A stretch of DNA of 64,000 nt from Chloroflexota bacterium (GCA_029262695.1 JAJCYV010000010.1:1-64000); one strand, 5' to 3'. Shown: positions 1 to 8,587, numbered from the stretch's first letter. Notes: a model not told the origin generated them from the letters alone. Program-made: numbers and translations.

Positions 1-150
1 CTCGACGTCTCGCGCCAGGGCCATGCCGTACTGGTAGCCGGAGCAGCCGCCACCGGCGACGAACACGCGCAGACCGGTGTCCTCGGGAAGGCCCTTTTCC
101 TTGAACATATCTTTCGCCTTGGCGGCGGCCTTTTCGGAGACGGTCAGCAT
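1..150 (-). CDS. HesB/IscA-family iron-sulfur cluster assembly protein (N-terminal 50 residues, cut by window edge)
   Basis: The first 50 residues of an A-type iron-sulfur carrier are present; the rest lies outside the window. The start is the ATG at 150. The visible part contains the typical N-terminal helix and the GGCSGYQYG segment, whose Cys is the first of the three conserved cluster-binding cysteines of the IscA/ErpA/HesB family. Proteins of this family hold or transfer Fe-S clusters to apo-enzymes in the cytoplasm. The 77 bp between this start and the HAD gene are AT-richer than the surroundings and probably hold the promoter. Which A-type subfamily it is cannot be decided from this fragment. 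Confidence 0.9.
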   Translation of the reverse strand, partial: MLTVSEKAAAKAKDMFKEKGLPEDTGLRVFVAGGGCSGYQYGMALARDVE

Positions 151-227
151 GGCTGCAACCCCAGTCTTAAAGTAAGCGTTCGGTTCCTATATTTTGACAA
201 ACAGAGGGCGGGGTGTCAACGAGGGCG

Positions 228-860
228 CTAGACGTCCAGGCCGATGGAGCGCAGGTCTGCGGCAAACTGCTGGTAGCCGGTGAAGTGGAAGCCGTGCATG
301 CCGATGTCGCGCGCGGCAGCGGCGTAGGCGCTCACGTCGTCGGTGAACACGGACGCTTCCGGCTCGGCGCCGGCCGCTTCGAGCGCATGGTGGAAGATCG
401 CCGGGTCGGGCTTGGCTACGCCGACGTCTCCCGAGCCGATACGGACGTCGAAGATCGGGACGAGATGCGGCATCTCGGCGCGCAACCGCTCCTCCATGCC
501 CGGGATCGTGTTGGAGATGATGCCGGTCGTGTAGCCGGAGGACTGCAGTTTGCCGACGAGCGCGACCATGTCCTTATCGAGCAGGCGCTCCGACGTCTGC
601 CAGGCGTTCATGAAGTCGTCGACGATGTCGGCGGCCATCCGCTTCGCGGCCGCCGTGCGGATCGATTCGAACCACTCCTCACGCGTGCAAGCGCCGACCT
701 GGAAGTCGCGGTAGGTGCTCTCGCGGTAGAGGCAGTCGAAGAGCGTGCGCTCGGGCAGTCCGAACTGCGCCTCGACGGCGGCGTGGTCGATGCCGTCCAT
801 GTGGGTGAGCATGACGCCGCCGAAGTCGAAGAATACCGCTTTGATGGTCACGAGCGTCAT
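228..860 (-). CDS. HAD superfamily hydrolase (subfamily IA-like)
   Basis: A 210-residue cytoplasmic haloacid dehalogenase-like hydrolase. The nucleophile motif near residue 12 reads FFDFGGVM, so the first Asp is present but the second Asp of DxD is Gly, as in YihX-like and epoxide-hydrolase-N-like HADs. A helical cap follows. The Thr/Ser motif is near IISNT (about 115-120), the Lys is in VAKPDP (about 150), and the acidic motif is FTDDV (about 173). The length fits subfamily IA. The substrate is unknown; phosphatase or dehalogenase-like activity are both possible. It is read divergently from nothing close by and ends 77 bp before the HesB gene. Confidence 0.85.
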   Translation of the reverse strand: MTLVTIKAVFFDFGGVMLTHMDGIDHAAVEAQFGLPERTLFDCLYRESTYRDFQVGACTREEWFESIRTAAAKRMAADIVDDFMNAWQTSERLLDKDMVALVGKLQSSGYTTGIISNTIPGMEERLRAEMPHLVPIFDVRIGSGDVGVAKPDPAIFHHALEAAGAEPEASVFTDDVSAYAAAARDIGMHGFHFTGYQQFAADLRSIGLDV

Positions 861-910
861 CTTAGCGGGCGCGGGGGAGTGACGCCAGCGTTGGCCGTTA
901 ACGAAGGGCT

Positions 911-986
911 GTCAACGGATTCCGGGAACGGATAAACGGAATCGGCTGTGGTGCCGCATCCGCTGATCCGTTAGCCATCCGTTGAC
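911..986. repeat. Dispersed intergenic repeat with inverted ends (GTCAACGGAT family)
   Basis: GTCAACGGAT at 911-920 is matched by its reverse complement ATCCGTTGAC at 977-986. The core at about 911-940 (CAACGGATTCCGGGAACGG followed by ATAAACGGA) recurs with small changes at 32844-32873 and 61913-61943. All three copies lie between genes. No coding function is visible. Confidence 0.6.
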
Positions 987-998
987 GGCCCTCCACCC

Positions 999-2684
999 CT
1001 ACAGCCCCTTGTAGCGGTGGGCGATGGGCAGGCGGCGGTCGCGGCCGAACGCTTTGGGCGTGATCTTGACGCCGGGCGGAGACTGGCGCCGCTTGTACTC
1101 GTTGACGTTGATCATGCGCACGATCCGCTCGACGGTCGCCTCGTCGTGGCCCATGGCGACGATCTCGGCGACGCCGAGGTCGTTCTCGACGTACTCCTCG
1201 ATGATGGCGTCGAGCACTTCGTACGGCGGCAGCGTGTCCTGATCCAGCTGGCCCGGCTTGAGTTCAGCGCTGGGCGGCTTGGTGATCACAGACTCGGGGA
1301 TGACCGGCCGCTCGCCGGCCGAGTTGCGGTAGCGGGCGAGGCGGTAGACCAGCGTCTTCGGCACGTCCTTGATCACGGCGTAGCCTCCGGACATATCGCC
1401 GTAGAGGGTGGCGTAACCGGTGGCGAACTCGCTTTTGTTGCCGGTGGTCAGGACGATCCAGCCGACCTTGTTCGACAGCGCCATGATGACGTTGCCCCGG
1501 ATGCGCGACTGGATGTTCTCCTCGGCCGTGCCTGCCTCACCGCCGTCCAGCTCGGCGAACGGCCGCTCCAGCATCGACAGGTAGGCGGAGTGCGCCGACT
1601 CGATCGGCACGACGAGGAAGCGCACGCCCAGGTTGTCCGCCAGGTCCTGCGCGTCCTTGATGCTGCCCTCGGAGGAGTAGCGCGAAGGCATGCCGATTCC
1701 GACCACGTTTTCGGCGCCGAGGGCGTCAACCGCGACGGCAGCGACGAGGCTGGAGTCGATGCCGCCGGAGAGCGCGACGAGCACCTTGCTGAAGCCCGTC
1801 TTCCTCAGGTAGTCCCGTGTGCCCGTGACAAGCGCCTGGTAGACCTCGGCCTCGAAGGAAGCGGAAGGCTCCACCCGCGGCTTTACTGGCGGCCTGTCGG
1901 CGGCCGTAGGGCCGCTCACGAAGGTGTGCCCGGCCGCGGGCGTCACATCGGGCAGGTCGATGTCGCAGACGAGCAGGTCTTCGCCGAACATCACGGCGCG
2001 CGCCGCCAGCTCCCCGGACGGGTCGAGGACCATCGAGCCACCGTCGAACACGAGTTCGTCCTGGCCGCCCACCTGGTTCGTGTAGCAGACCCAGACGCCG
2101 TAGTCGCGGGCGCGCCGGGCGAGCATCTCCTGGCGCTCGGCGTACTTGCCGGCGTAGTAGGGCGAGCCGTTGATGTTGATGACGACCTTCGCGCCGGCGG
2201 CTGCCTGCTCCTCGGCCGGGTCGCCCGGGAACCAGATGTCCTCGCAGATGTTCACGCCGACGGCAACGCCGCCGATCGTGTAGACGGGGCACTCTTCGCC
2301 GACGACGAAGTAGCGCATCTCGTCGAAGACGCCGTAGTTGGGCAGCCGCTGCTTGCGATACGTGGCGGCGAGCCGACCGTCGTGCACGATCGCCGCCGCG
2401 TTGTAGATGCCAGCCTCGTCGGTGTCCACGAAGCCGATGACGGCGCTCAGGCCGGTGCAGGCGGCGGCGGCGGCGTCGAGGGCGCGCCGGGCGTCCTCGA
2501 TGAAGCGCGGGCGCAGGAGCAGGTCTTCCGGCGGGTAGCCGGTGATCGTCAGCTCCGGGAAGGCGACGACGTCGACGCCGGCCTCGCGGGCGCGAGCGGC
2601 GAAATCGGCGACCAGGCTGACGTTGCCGTCGAGATCGCCGACAGTGGTGTTGAGCTGGGCGAGGCCGACGCGAAGTGTGCTCAT
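999..2684 (-). CDS. nadE: NAD(+) synthase, glutamine-hydrolysing
   Basis: A 561-residue two-domain enzyme that makes NAD+ from deamido-NAD+, ATP and glutamine, the last step of NAD synthesis. Residues about 1-265 form a nitrilase-type glutaminase domain with the Glu-Lys-Cys triad: Glu44 in FPELTITGYPPED, Lys in YRKQRLPNYGVFDE, and Cys in NICEDIWFPG. Residues about 280-561 are the synthetase domain with the ATP-pyrophosphatase loop SGGIDSSL near residue 306 and the TTGNKSE motif. The length is standard for the fused bacterial enzyme. The ATG at 2684 is chosen because it gives the canonical N-terminus. A 17-bp palindrome lies 12 bp upstream of the start and may be an operator. Confidence 0.97.
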   Translation of the reverse strand: MSTLRVGLAQLNTTVGDLDGNVSLVADFAARAREAGVDVVAFPELTITGYPPEDLLLRPRFIEDARRALDAAAAACTGLSAVIGFVDTDEAGIYNAAAIVHDGRLAATYRKQRLPNYGVFDEMRYFVVGEECPVYTIGGVAVGVNICEDIWFPGDPAEEQAAAGAKVVININGSPYYAGKYAERQEMLARRARDYGVWVCYTNQVGGQDELVFDGGSMVLDPSGELAARAVMFGEDLLVCDIDLPDVTPAAGHTFVSGPTAADRPPVKPRVEPSASFEAEVYQALVTGTRDYLRKTGFSKVLVALSGGIDSSLVAAVAVDALGAENVVGIGMPSRYSSEGSIKDAQDLADNLGVRFLVVPIESAHSAYLSMLERPFAELDGGEAGTAEENIQSRIRGNVIMALSNKVGWIVLTTGNKSEFATGYATLYGDMSGGYAVIKDVPKTLVYRLARYRNSAGERPVIPESVITKPPSAELKPGQLDQDTLPPYEVLDAIIEEYVENDLGVAEIVAMGHDEATVERIVRMINVNEYKRRQSPPGVKITPKAFGRDRRLPIAHRYKGL

Positions 2685-2696
2685 GCTTCCATGCTT

Positions 2697-2713
2697 AGTG
2701 TACTACGTACACT
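2697..2713. promoter_or_regulatory. Candidate operator palindrome upstream of nadE
   Basis: AGTGTAC-TAC-GTACACT is a perfect 7-bp inverted repeat with a 3-bp centre, placed 12 bp before the nadE start. Read on the minus strand it contains TACACT, a plausible -10 box, so a bound dimeric repressor could block nadE. The regulator is not identified. Confidence 0.4.
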
Positions 2714-2880
2714 TACCGCCCGTTCGTACCCCATATCGCACGCATTCTGCCCTTCCGGAGGGCGCCATGTCCATTCTGGCGCGGTCCGCGTCCGCTTGAC
2801 CCTCATACGCCCCTGTGATATTTCCTACAAACGTGTGTGGGCCCGGCTGTACGGTGCCCCCTCGAGTCCCAGGAGTACGC

Positions 2881-3948
2881 ATGGAATATATTCAGACGAT
2901 CCTCTTTCAGATACCGGCCTCGCAGCTTGATCAAGCCGCCGAGGCGGACGGCCTGCTCGCGCAGCTAGACGGGCACCGCCAACACCTCCAGGGTGTCAGC
3001 GGCTTCCGCGACCTGCGCATCACGCGTTCGATCAACAACGAGGGCAACGTCCTCGTCGTCGTCGAGACGCGCTGGGCGGACGACAGCAGCCTCGTGCGCT
3101 ACGAGACGCAGGAGCCGAACGCGGCCGCGATCGTGCGGGCTCACGAGGGCATCCTCGTCCGCGACAGCCTGCAAGTGCTGGACATGGAGGCGCTGCGCAC
3201 AGAGGCGTCGTTCAAGCAGTCGAAAGCGGCCGAGACCGCCCGGGAGCGCGTCGTGCTGCCGATCGCGATCCCTCTCGGCGTGCTGGCATTCGCGCTGTTG
3301 GCGATCTACGGCCTGTCGCGCGTCTACCTTGAGATACGGGGCGACGGCGCGGTGGCGCTGGCAGCCGCCCTGGCGATCGGCGTCCTGCTTTTCGCCTTTT
3401 ACTTCGTGGCCAATCCGCGCGCGCCTGGCTGGCAGATCGCAGGCGTCATTGCGGCCGTAGCGATCGCGCTTGCCGGCGGCACCACATGGGCGCTGATCGA
3501 GGAGGACGAGCCGCGCACCGAGGCAAACGGCGGAGAGCCGACCGACGGAGAACCAACGGACGGCGAGCCGACCGATGGCGAGCCGACGGGCGGTGATCCG
3601 TCCGATGGCGGCCTCCTCATCATGAACGACAACCTCGTGCCCGAGAACTTCTTTGAGTACGAGGGCACCCGGAACCCTGACATCTCGGTTCCACTCGGCC
3701 AGGAAGTGACGTTTCAACTCGAGAACCGCGGCACGGCGATTCACAACGTGCAGGTGAACGGTACCGACGACACGTACGCGGTCGACATTTGCGAGCCCGG
3801 CGACGCATCGCGGTTCTGCTCCGATCCGGGCCTATTGTTTGGCTCCGACACGGGCACGCTGACGGTCCAGTTTGACGAGCCGGGCACCTACAACTTCCGC
3901 TGCGACCTCCACTTCCTCGAGATGGTGGGCACGCTGGTCGTCGAATAG
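2881..3948 (+). CDS. ABM-like domain / three-TM / cupredoxin fusion protein
   Basis: A 355-residue predicted membrane protein. Residues about 1-110 resemble a dimeric alpha/beta-barrel domain of the antibiotic-monooxygenase (ABM) type. Three hydrophobic segments follow at about 124-146, 156-177 and 184-205, then a hydrophilic linker of TDGEP repeats (about 216-243). The C-terminal domain (about 245-355) is a cupredoxin with all four type 1 copper ligands visible: His288, Cys341, His344 and Met348. An odd number of TM segments puts the barrel in the cytoplasm and the copper domain outside. The ATG at 2881 follows AGGAG; longer readings lack a start with a ribosome site. It faces the cytochrome oxidase operon across a terminator. 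Electron transfer to the oxidase is an inference. Confidence 0.8.
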   Translation: MEYIQTILFQIPASQLDQAAEADGLLAQLDGHRQHLQGVSGFRDLRITRSINNEGNVLVVVETRWADDSSLVRYETQEPNAAAIVRAHEGILVRDSLQVLDMEALRTEASFKQSKAAETARERVVLPIAIPLGVLAFALLAIYGLSRVYLEIRGDGAVALAAALAIGVLLFAFYFVANPRAPGWQIAGVIAAVAIALAGGTTWALIEEDEPRTEANGGEPTDGEPTDGEPTDGEPTGGDPSDGGLLIMNDNLVPENFFEYEGTRNPDISVPLGQEVTFQLENRGTAIHNVQVNGTDDTYAVDICEPGDASRFCSDPGLLFGSDTGTLTVQFDEPGTYNFRCDLHFLEMVGTLVVE

Positions 3949-3974
3949 CTGGAAGAGTCTGGGTGAAGAACAAG

Positions 3975-4001
3975 AGAGCTCCGCTGCGGCGGGGCTCTTT
4001 T
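3975..4001 (+). terminator. Rho-independent terminator after the cupredoxin gene
   Basis: A 10-bp stem (3975-3984 with 3989-3998, one G-U pair) with loop TGCG is followed by TTTT. It lies between the convergent cupredoxin gene and ctaG. Confidence 0.85.
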
Positions 4002-4010
4002 CGTTGGGGG

Positions 4011-4877
4011 CTAGTGGTTGGGTTTGAGGCCGACGGGGCCAGGCTCTTCATTGCTGTCGGCCCAGGGCAGCCCCCGCCCCCGCGACTCTTCCTCCGCGTA
4101 CCACTTGAAGAAGGCGAAGGCGATGAACCCCCAGAGGATGAGGCTGCCGACGCCCTTCATGATGAAGGCGGCGAGCTGCTGATCCTCGACGGGATCGAGG
4201 CCCCAGATCTGCGGCGCCTGCTCGTAGAAGTCGTAAACCGCGGTGCGGGAAAAGGTGATGAACGAGGCGATGACGGCGGGAATCAGCGACTGCACGAACA
4301 GGTACGCCATCTGGTAGGGGTAGCTCAGTTGCGGCAGGCCCGGCACCTTCGTAATGATGGGCCACCACATCATCAGCGCCACGGTAACGGTCAAAACGTG
4401 CACGAAGAAGTGGAACGACTCGTTCCGCAGCTGATAGTCGAAGACGTGCGGCAGGTGGATGATGACGAGAGTCATGTTGAAGGCGAAGATCGCGATCAGC
4501 GGATTGAAGACAATTTTCGCCACCGACCGCACGCCCTTGCGGTCGAACAGCGCCCGGAAGAGCCACGTCGGGATGCCGGCGAGGAGCAGCGGCGGCGCGA
4601 CGAGTGCGAACAACAGAAGCTGCACCGTATGCATGCTGAGCAGGTGCTCCTCGCCGATGTCGTGGACCGGCGAGCCGCCCGCGATGAAGAGCGTGAGGAC
4701 GCCGAGGCAGAAGAAGATGACGTGGTTCCGCGAGACCGCTCCGGCATCAGGCAAACGCGGGCGCCAGACCTGGAGCGCGTACCAGTAACAGACGAGCAGG
4801 CCGACGCAGACGACGATAGTTTCGGGGTGTACGTGCCAGTTCAGGACTTCCTGGCCGTTCGCGTGCAGTAGGATCAT
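4011..4877 (-). CDS. ctaG: Cytochrome c oxidase assembly protein CtaG (caa3 type)
   Basis: A 288-residue polytopic membrane protein of the Bacillus CtaG family, which is needed for copper insertion or assembly of caa3-type oxidases. Several long hydrophobic segments are visible, and the family hallmarks HPET near residue 17, the SPVHDIGEEHLLSMH segment near 70-85 and the conserved loop with LLAGIPTW (about 95-105) are present. It is the last gene of the oxidase operon, 43 bp after the subunit IV gene. It is unrelated to the periplasmic Cox11-type CtaG of proteobacteria. Confidence 0.9.
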   Translation of the reverse strand: MILLHANGQEVLNWHVHPETIVVCVGLLVCYWYALQVWRPRLPDAGAVSRNHVIFFCLGVLTLFIAGGSPVHDIGEEHLLSMHTVQLLLFALVAPPLLLAGIPTWLFRALFDRKGVRSVAKIVFNPLIAIFAFNMTLVIIHLPHVFDYQLRNESFHFFVHVLTVTVALMMWWPIITKVPGLPQLSYPYQMAYLFVQSLIPAVIASFITFSRTAVYDFYEQAPQIWGLDPVEDQQLAAFIMKGVGSLILWGFIAFAFFKWYAEEESRGRGLPWADSNEEPGPVGLKPNH

Positions 4878-4920
4878 TCCGGTTCCGCCGATCGCCGTCT
4901 CCTTGCGGAGGCGGCCACTC

Positions 4921-5271
4921 TCAGGTTAAGCTCCCGTGCTCCACTGCGACGATCACGATGAAGACAGCGAACGAAAGCACCATACCGCTGCCAAAGAGGA
5001 TCGCGAAGAGGCTGGTGTCGAACTTCAAGTGCATGAACCAGAGCACGACCAGCCCGAACTTCACTACGGAAAGCATACAGAGCAGCGTGACCAGCAGCGT
5101 GAAGTCCAGATCGAGGTAGTAAAGGGCGACCTCGACCGCCGTGACGATGGCGAGTATGACGCCGATCTGCACGTACTCCAGCGCGCTCGGGTGCTTCTCG
5201 TCGTGCGCGTCGTCCGCGTCCTCTCTGATGAGCGGTTCGCCGCGCTTCTTTCGGTACTCAGCCAGCGTCAT
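4921..5271 (-). CDS. Cytochrome c oxidase subunit IV, prokaryotic type
   Basis: A 116-residue protein with a hydrophilic N-terminus (about 1-28) and three predicted membrane helices, matching the small CtaF/CyoD-like subunit of haem-copper oxidases. The motif LWFMHLKFD between helices 2 and 3 is characteristic of the family. It lies 10 bp downstream of ctaE and is surely cotranscribed. The subunit stabilises the core complex and carries no redox centre. Confidence 0.9.
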   Translation of the reverse strand: MTLAEYRKKRGEPLIREDADDAHDEKHPSALEYVQIGVILAIVTAVEVALYYLDLDFTLLVTLLCMLSVVKFGLVVLWFMHLKFDTSLFAILFGSGMVLSFAVFIVIVAVEHGSLT

Positions 5272-5281
5272 GGTCGTACCC

Positions 5282-5875
5282 CTAAGGTTGTATCAGGTAG
5301 ATGAGCGTGAAGATTACGATCCAGACGATGTCGACGAAGTGCCAGTAGAGGCCGGCCAACTCCACCGTCAGGCTGTCCTTCTGCTGGATGCCGCCGCGCA
5401 TCGAAACGATGAACATCGACATGAGTATAAAGACGCCGACGGTGACGTGCGCTCCGTGGAAGCCGGTCAGGACGTAGAACGTCGTCCCGAAGAGGTTCGT
5501 GCTTAGCGATAGGCCCTCGTGGTGGAACTCCGTGAACTCGTACACCTGACCCGCTACGAAGAGCGTGCCCAGGACAGCGGTGGTCAAGAGCCAGATCCGC
5601 ATGTTTCGCACGTTGCCGCGCTGAATCGCGGCCAGCGCCAGCACCATCGTCACGCTGCTCATCAGCAGGACGAACGCGCTGACGGACGTGAAGGGGATAT
5701 CGAACAAGTCCTCCGGATACGGACCGACGACGCTGCGGCCGCGGTAAAGCAGGTAGGCGGCGATGAACGCGCCGAAGAAGAGGCAATCGGACGCCAGGAA
5801 GAGCCACATCAGCAGCTTCTTGTTGTCGATGCCCGTCGACGTTTCGAGGTGGTCGGTCGCGGCGGCGTGGGCCAC
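5282..5875 (-). CDS. ctaE: Cytochrome c oxidase subunit III
   Basis: A 197-residue membrane protein with five predicted helices, the usual size for bacterial subunit III. Landmarks include WLFLASDCLFFGAF near residue 24, the GFHGAHVTVG segment near 136-145 and the C-terminal YWHFVDIVW motif. The start is GTG at 5875 and overlaps the ctaD stop codon by one base (TAGTG), which implies translational coupling. Subunit III supports proton uptake and the stability of subunit I in the aa3 complex. Confidence 0.95.
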   Translation of the reverse strand: MAHAAATDHLETSTGIDNKKLLMWLFLASDCLFFGAFIAAYLLYRGRSVVGPYPEDLFDIPFTSVSAFVLLMSSVTMVLALAAIQRGNVRNMRIWLLTTAVLGTLFVAGQVYEFTEFHHEGLSLSTNLFGTTFYVLTGFHGAHVTVGVFILMSMFIVSMRGGIQQKDSLTVELAGLYWHFVDIVWIVIFTLIYLIQP

Positions 5876-7800
5876 TAGTCTTCCTCCGTGGCGGGTTCCA
5901 TCACCCAGCCGAACAACCCGATCAGGATGAGGGCGAAGCCCACCGGCACGAGCGCGTAGTCGTAGATCAGGCCCGTCGCGACGATCGGGAAGCCGATTGA
6001 GGCGATGAGCGGCATGTATGACGGCGACGGCATGTGGATGCCGTGACCGTGCTCATCGTCATCGCCGTGCTCTTCCTCCGGCTCAACGACGCCTCCGGCG
6101 AGCACAGGGACGACGCGGCCGGTCTCGTCCTCGCGGTACTTCGTGTTCCAGAAGTGATCGCGCGAATCGACCGTCGGGATCTCCTTGAAGTTGTACTCCG
6201 GCGGCGGCGACGGGAGCGACCACTCCAGTGTGCGAGCGTCCCACGGGTCAGGTCCCGACTCCTTGCCGCGGCGCAGGCTGAGGAAGAAGTTGTAGAGGAA
6301 GACGAGGACGGAGAGGGCGATGAGGAACGCGCCGACGGTGGACATCAGGTTCCAGAAGTCCCAGCCCATATCGCTGTTGTAGGTGTAGACGCGGCGGGGC
6401 ATGCCCAGCAGGCCGGAGATGTGCATCGGGAAGAAAGTGAGGTTGAAGCCGATGAGCATGAGCCAGAAGTTGAGGTGTCCCAGCGGCTCGTTCATCAGCT
6501 TGCCCGTGAACTTCGGGAACCAGTAGTAGATGCCGCCGAAGAGGGCCATGATGGCGCCGCCGAAGAGCACGTAGTGGAAGTGCGCGACGACGTAGTAGCT
6601 GGAATTCTGCTGGTAGTCGGACGGCACCATCGAGTGCGTGACGCCGCTGAGGCCCCCGATCGTGAACATCGCCACGGTGCCGACAGCGAACATGAGCGGC
6701 GCCCGGAAGCGGATCGACCCGCCCCATAAGGTGCCCATCCAGTTGAAGACCTTCACCCCCGTCGGCACCGCGATCAAGATCGTCGAGATGCCGAAGGCGG
6801 AGTTGGCCACCGTCCCCAGGCCCGTCGTATACATGTGGTGCACCCAGACGCCCCAGCTCATGAAGCCGATCGCGACTCCGGAGAAGACGACGAACGCGTA
6901 GCCGAACAGGGGCTTCCGCGAGAACGTGGGCAGGATCTCCGAGAGAATGCCGAACGCCGGCAGGATGAGGATGTAGACCTCCGGGTGGCCGAAGAGCCAG
7001 AACATGTGCTGCCAGAGCAGCGGGTTGCCGCCGGCCTCCGCGTTGAAATAGTTGGCATCGAAGAGGCGATCAAACGTGAGCTCGAAGAGCGCGACGGCGA
7101 TGACCGGCATCGCGAAGATGATCAGGAACGACGTGACGAGCGTCATCCAGACGAACACCGGCATGCGGAAGAGCGTCATGCCCGGCGCGCGCATGTTGAG
7201 AATGGTGACGATGAAGTTGAACCCGCCGGCAAGAGAGGCGATGCCGAACATCTGGAGACCGAGCATCCAGAAGTCCATCCCGTGTCCCGGCGCGAATTCG
7301 CGCAGGCTCAGCGGCGCGTAGCCAAACCAGCCGCCGCCGGGCGCCCCCAGGTCGCCGTTCAGGATGTCGCCGGTGAAGAAGCTGGCGTTGAGAAAGATAG
7401 CGCCCGCCAGGAACGTCCAGTAGCTGAAGGCGTTGAGGCGCGGAAACGCCACGTCCCGGGCGCCGATCATCAGCGGCACCATCAGATTGAAGAATGCCGA
7501 ACTCAACGGCATCACGACGAGGAAGACCATCGTCGTGCCGTGCATCGTGAACAGGCGGTTGTAGGCGTCCGGGTCAAGGAAGTTGGCGTCCGGCTGAGCC
7601 AGCTGCAGGCGAAGGAGCAGAGCCTCTACACCGCCGACGATGAAGAAGACGACGGCGCTGATGCCGTAAAGGATGCCGATGCGTTTGTGGTCGACGGTGG
7701 CGATCCAGCTCCAGATGCTGCTGGAGTTCTCCGCGGCGCGGCGGGCGCCCTTGAGCGCCTCGGACAGGGGGCTGCGTTTCGGTACGGCGATCGACGCCAT
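5875..7800 (-). CDS. ctaD: Cytochrome c oxidase subunit I (A1-type haem-copper oxidase)
   Basis: A 641-residue catalytic subunit that reduces O2 to water and pumps protons. The CuB and cross-linked Tyr motif GHPEVY is present with the A1-type Glu, together with VHHMY for CuB and the haem a/a3 histidines in VAHFHYV. Hydrophobic helices span most of the protein. The C-terminal part is longer than a minimal subunit I: an acidic and His-rich loop (EEEHGDDDEHGHG, about 575-590) precedes two more hydrophobic stretches and a short tail. It is followed directly by ctaE (one-base overlap) and preceded by ctaC with a 13-bp gap. Confidence 0.98.
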   Translation of the reverse strand: MASIAVPKRSPLSEALKGARRAAENSSSIWSWIATVDHKRIGILYGISAVVFFIVGGVEALLLRLQLAQPDANFLDPDAYNRLFTMHGTTMVFLVVMPLSSAFFNLMVPLMIGARDVAFPRLNAFSYWTFLAGAIFLNASFFTGDILNGDLGAPGGGWFGYAPLSLREFAPGHGMDFWMLGLQMFGIASLAGGFNFIVTILNMRAPGMTLFRMPVFVWMTLVTSFLIIFAMPVIAVALFELTFDRLFDANYFNAEAGGNPLLWQHMFWLFGHPEVYILILPAFGILSEILPTFSRKPLFGYAFVVFSGVAIGFMSWGVWVHHMYTTGLGTVANSAFGISTILIAVPTGVKVFNWMGTLWGGSIRFRAPLMFAVGTVAMFTIGGLSGVTHSMVPSDYQQNSSYYVVAHFHYVLFGGAIMALFGGIYYWFPKFTGKLMNEPLGHLNFWLMLIGFNLTFFPMHISGLLGMPRRVYTYNSDMGWDFWNLMSTVGAFLIALSVLVFLYNFFLSLRRGKESGPDPWDARTLEWSLPSPPPEYNFKEIPTVDSRDHFWNTKYREDETGRVVPVLAGGVVEPEEEHGDDDEHGHGIHMPSPSYMPLIASIGFPIVATGLIYDYALVPVGFALILIGLFGWVMEPATEED

Positions 7801-7813
7801 TAGTCAGTCCCCA

Positions 7814-8587
7814 TTACTGCAGCATCTCCGCCGCCCAGGCGTCCAGCTCTTCCTGCGGCTGAGCGGTCACTTTCATCGTCATGTCGGCGTGGAACAGGCC
7901 GCAGAACTCCGCGCACTGGCCGGAGAACGTCCCCGGTTCGTCAGCCCTGAGCCAGAGCACGTTCGTCCGGCCCGGGATGACGTCCAGCTTGCCGCCGAGC
8001 TTGGGCAGCCAGAAGCTGTGGATGACATCGACAGAATGCAGGTAGAACGCCACTTCGCGGCCGGCCGGTATGTGAAACCCGCTCTGATCGAAGACGGACA
8101 GCGGCTTACCGTCTTCGTCCGTGTACTCCGGATACTGGAACTCCCAGGTGAAGCGCTGGGCGATGACGTCCACGCGGAAGGCGTCCTCGGACGGCGGGCG
8201 GCCGAGGTCGTAGATCGTCGCCACCATCGGAATGCCGATGGCGAGCAGGAGGATGGCCGGCGCGATCGTCCAGGCCAGCTCCAGGCGGGTGTTGCCGTGG
8301 ACCTGCGGCGGTACGTGCTCCGGGTCACGCTCGCGGAAGCGCAGCATGATGACGAGCAGCCCACCGAGCACGATTGTCATGATTACGATCGCCGGCCACA
8401 TCGACCAATAGAAGACGTCGGCTTGCTTGTCTGCCACCTCGCCTTTGGGATCGAACGTGTTCTGCGGCGTGTCGGTGTCGCAGCCGCTCAGGAAGAGGGC
8501 GAGCAGGCCGAGGAGAAAGAGGGCCGGGATGAAGGTCCTCAGCCGCCGCAGATGTCCGAGAGTCAGCGTCGTTCCGTTGCGCCTCAT
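7814..8587 (-). CDS. ctaC: Cytochrome c oxidase subunit II, lipoprotein
   Basis: A 257-residue subunit that accepts electrons at its binuclear CuA site. The N-terminus has a lipoprotein signal ending in LFLSGC, followed by two membrane helices. The CuA ligands are seen in SGQCAEFCGLFHADM near the C-terminus together with an upstream His in DVIHSFW. There is no CxxCH, so the C-terminal cytochrome c domain of caa3 enzymes is absent and an external donor is required. The ATG at 8587 is chosen because it starts the signal peptide and lies 2 bp after the ctaB stop; the longer reading would overlap ctaB. Confidence 0.95.
   Translation of the reverse strand: MRRNGTTLTLGHLRRLRTFIPALFLLGLLALFLSGCDTDTPQNTFDPKGEVADKQADVFYWSMWPAIVIMTIVLGGLLVIMLRFRERDPEHVPPQVHGNTRLELAWTIAPAILLLAIGIPMVATIYDLGRPPSEDAFRVDVIAQRFTWEFQYPEYTDEDGKPLSVFDQSGFHIPAGREVAFYLHSVDVIHSFWLPKLGGKLDVIPGRTNVLWLRADEPGTFSGQCAEFCGLFHADMTMKVTAQPQEELDAWAAEMLQ

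Noticed and set aside
213-935. Long open frame on the plus strand opposite the HAD gene
   Set aside because: It is a GC-rich antisense frame of the HAD gene; the minus-strand protein has clear HAD motifs.
1017-2930. 637-codon open frame opposite nadE
   Set aside because: Antisense frame in high-GC DNA with no recognisable domain; nadE on the other strand is certain.
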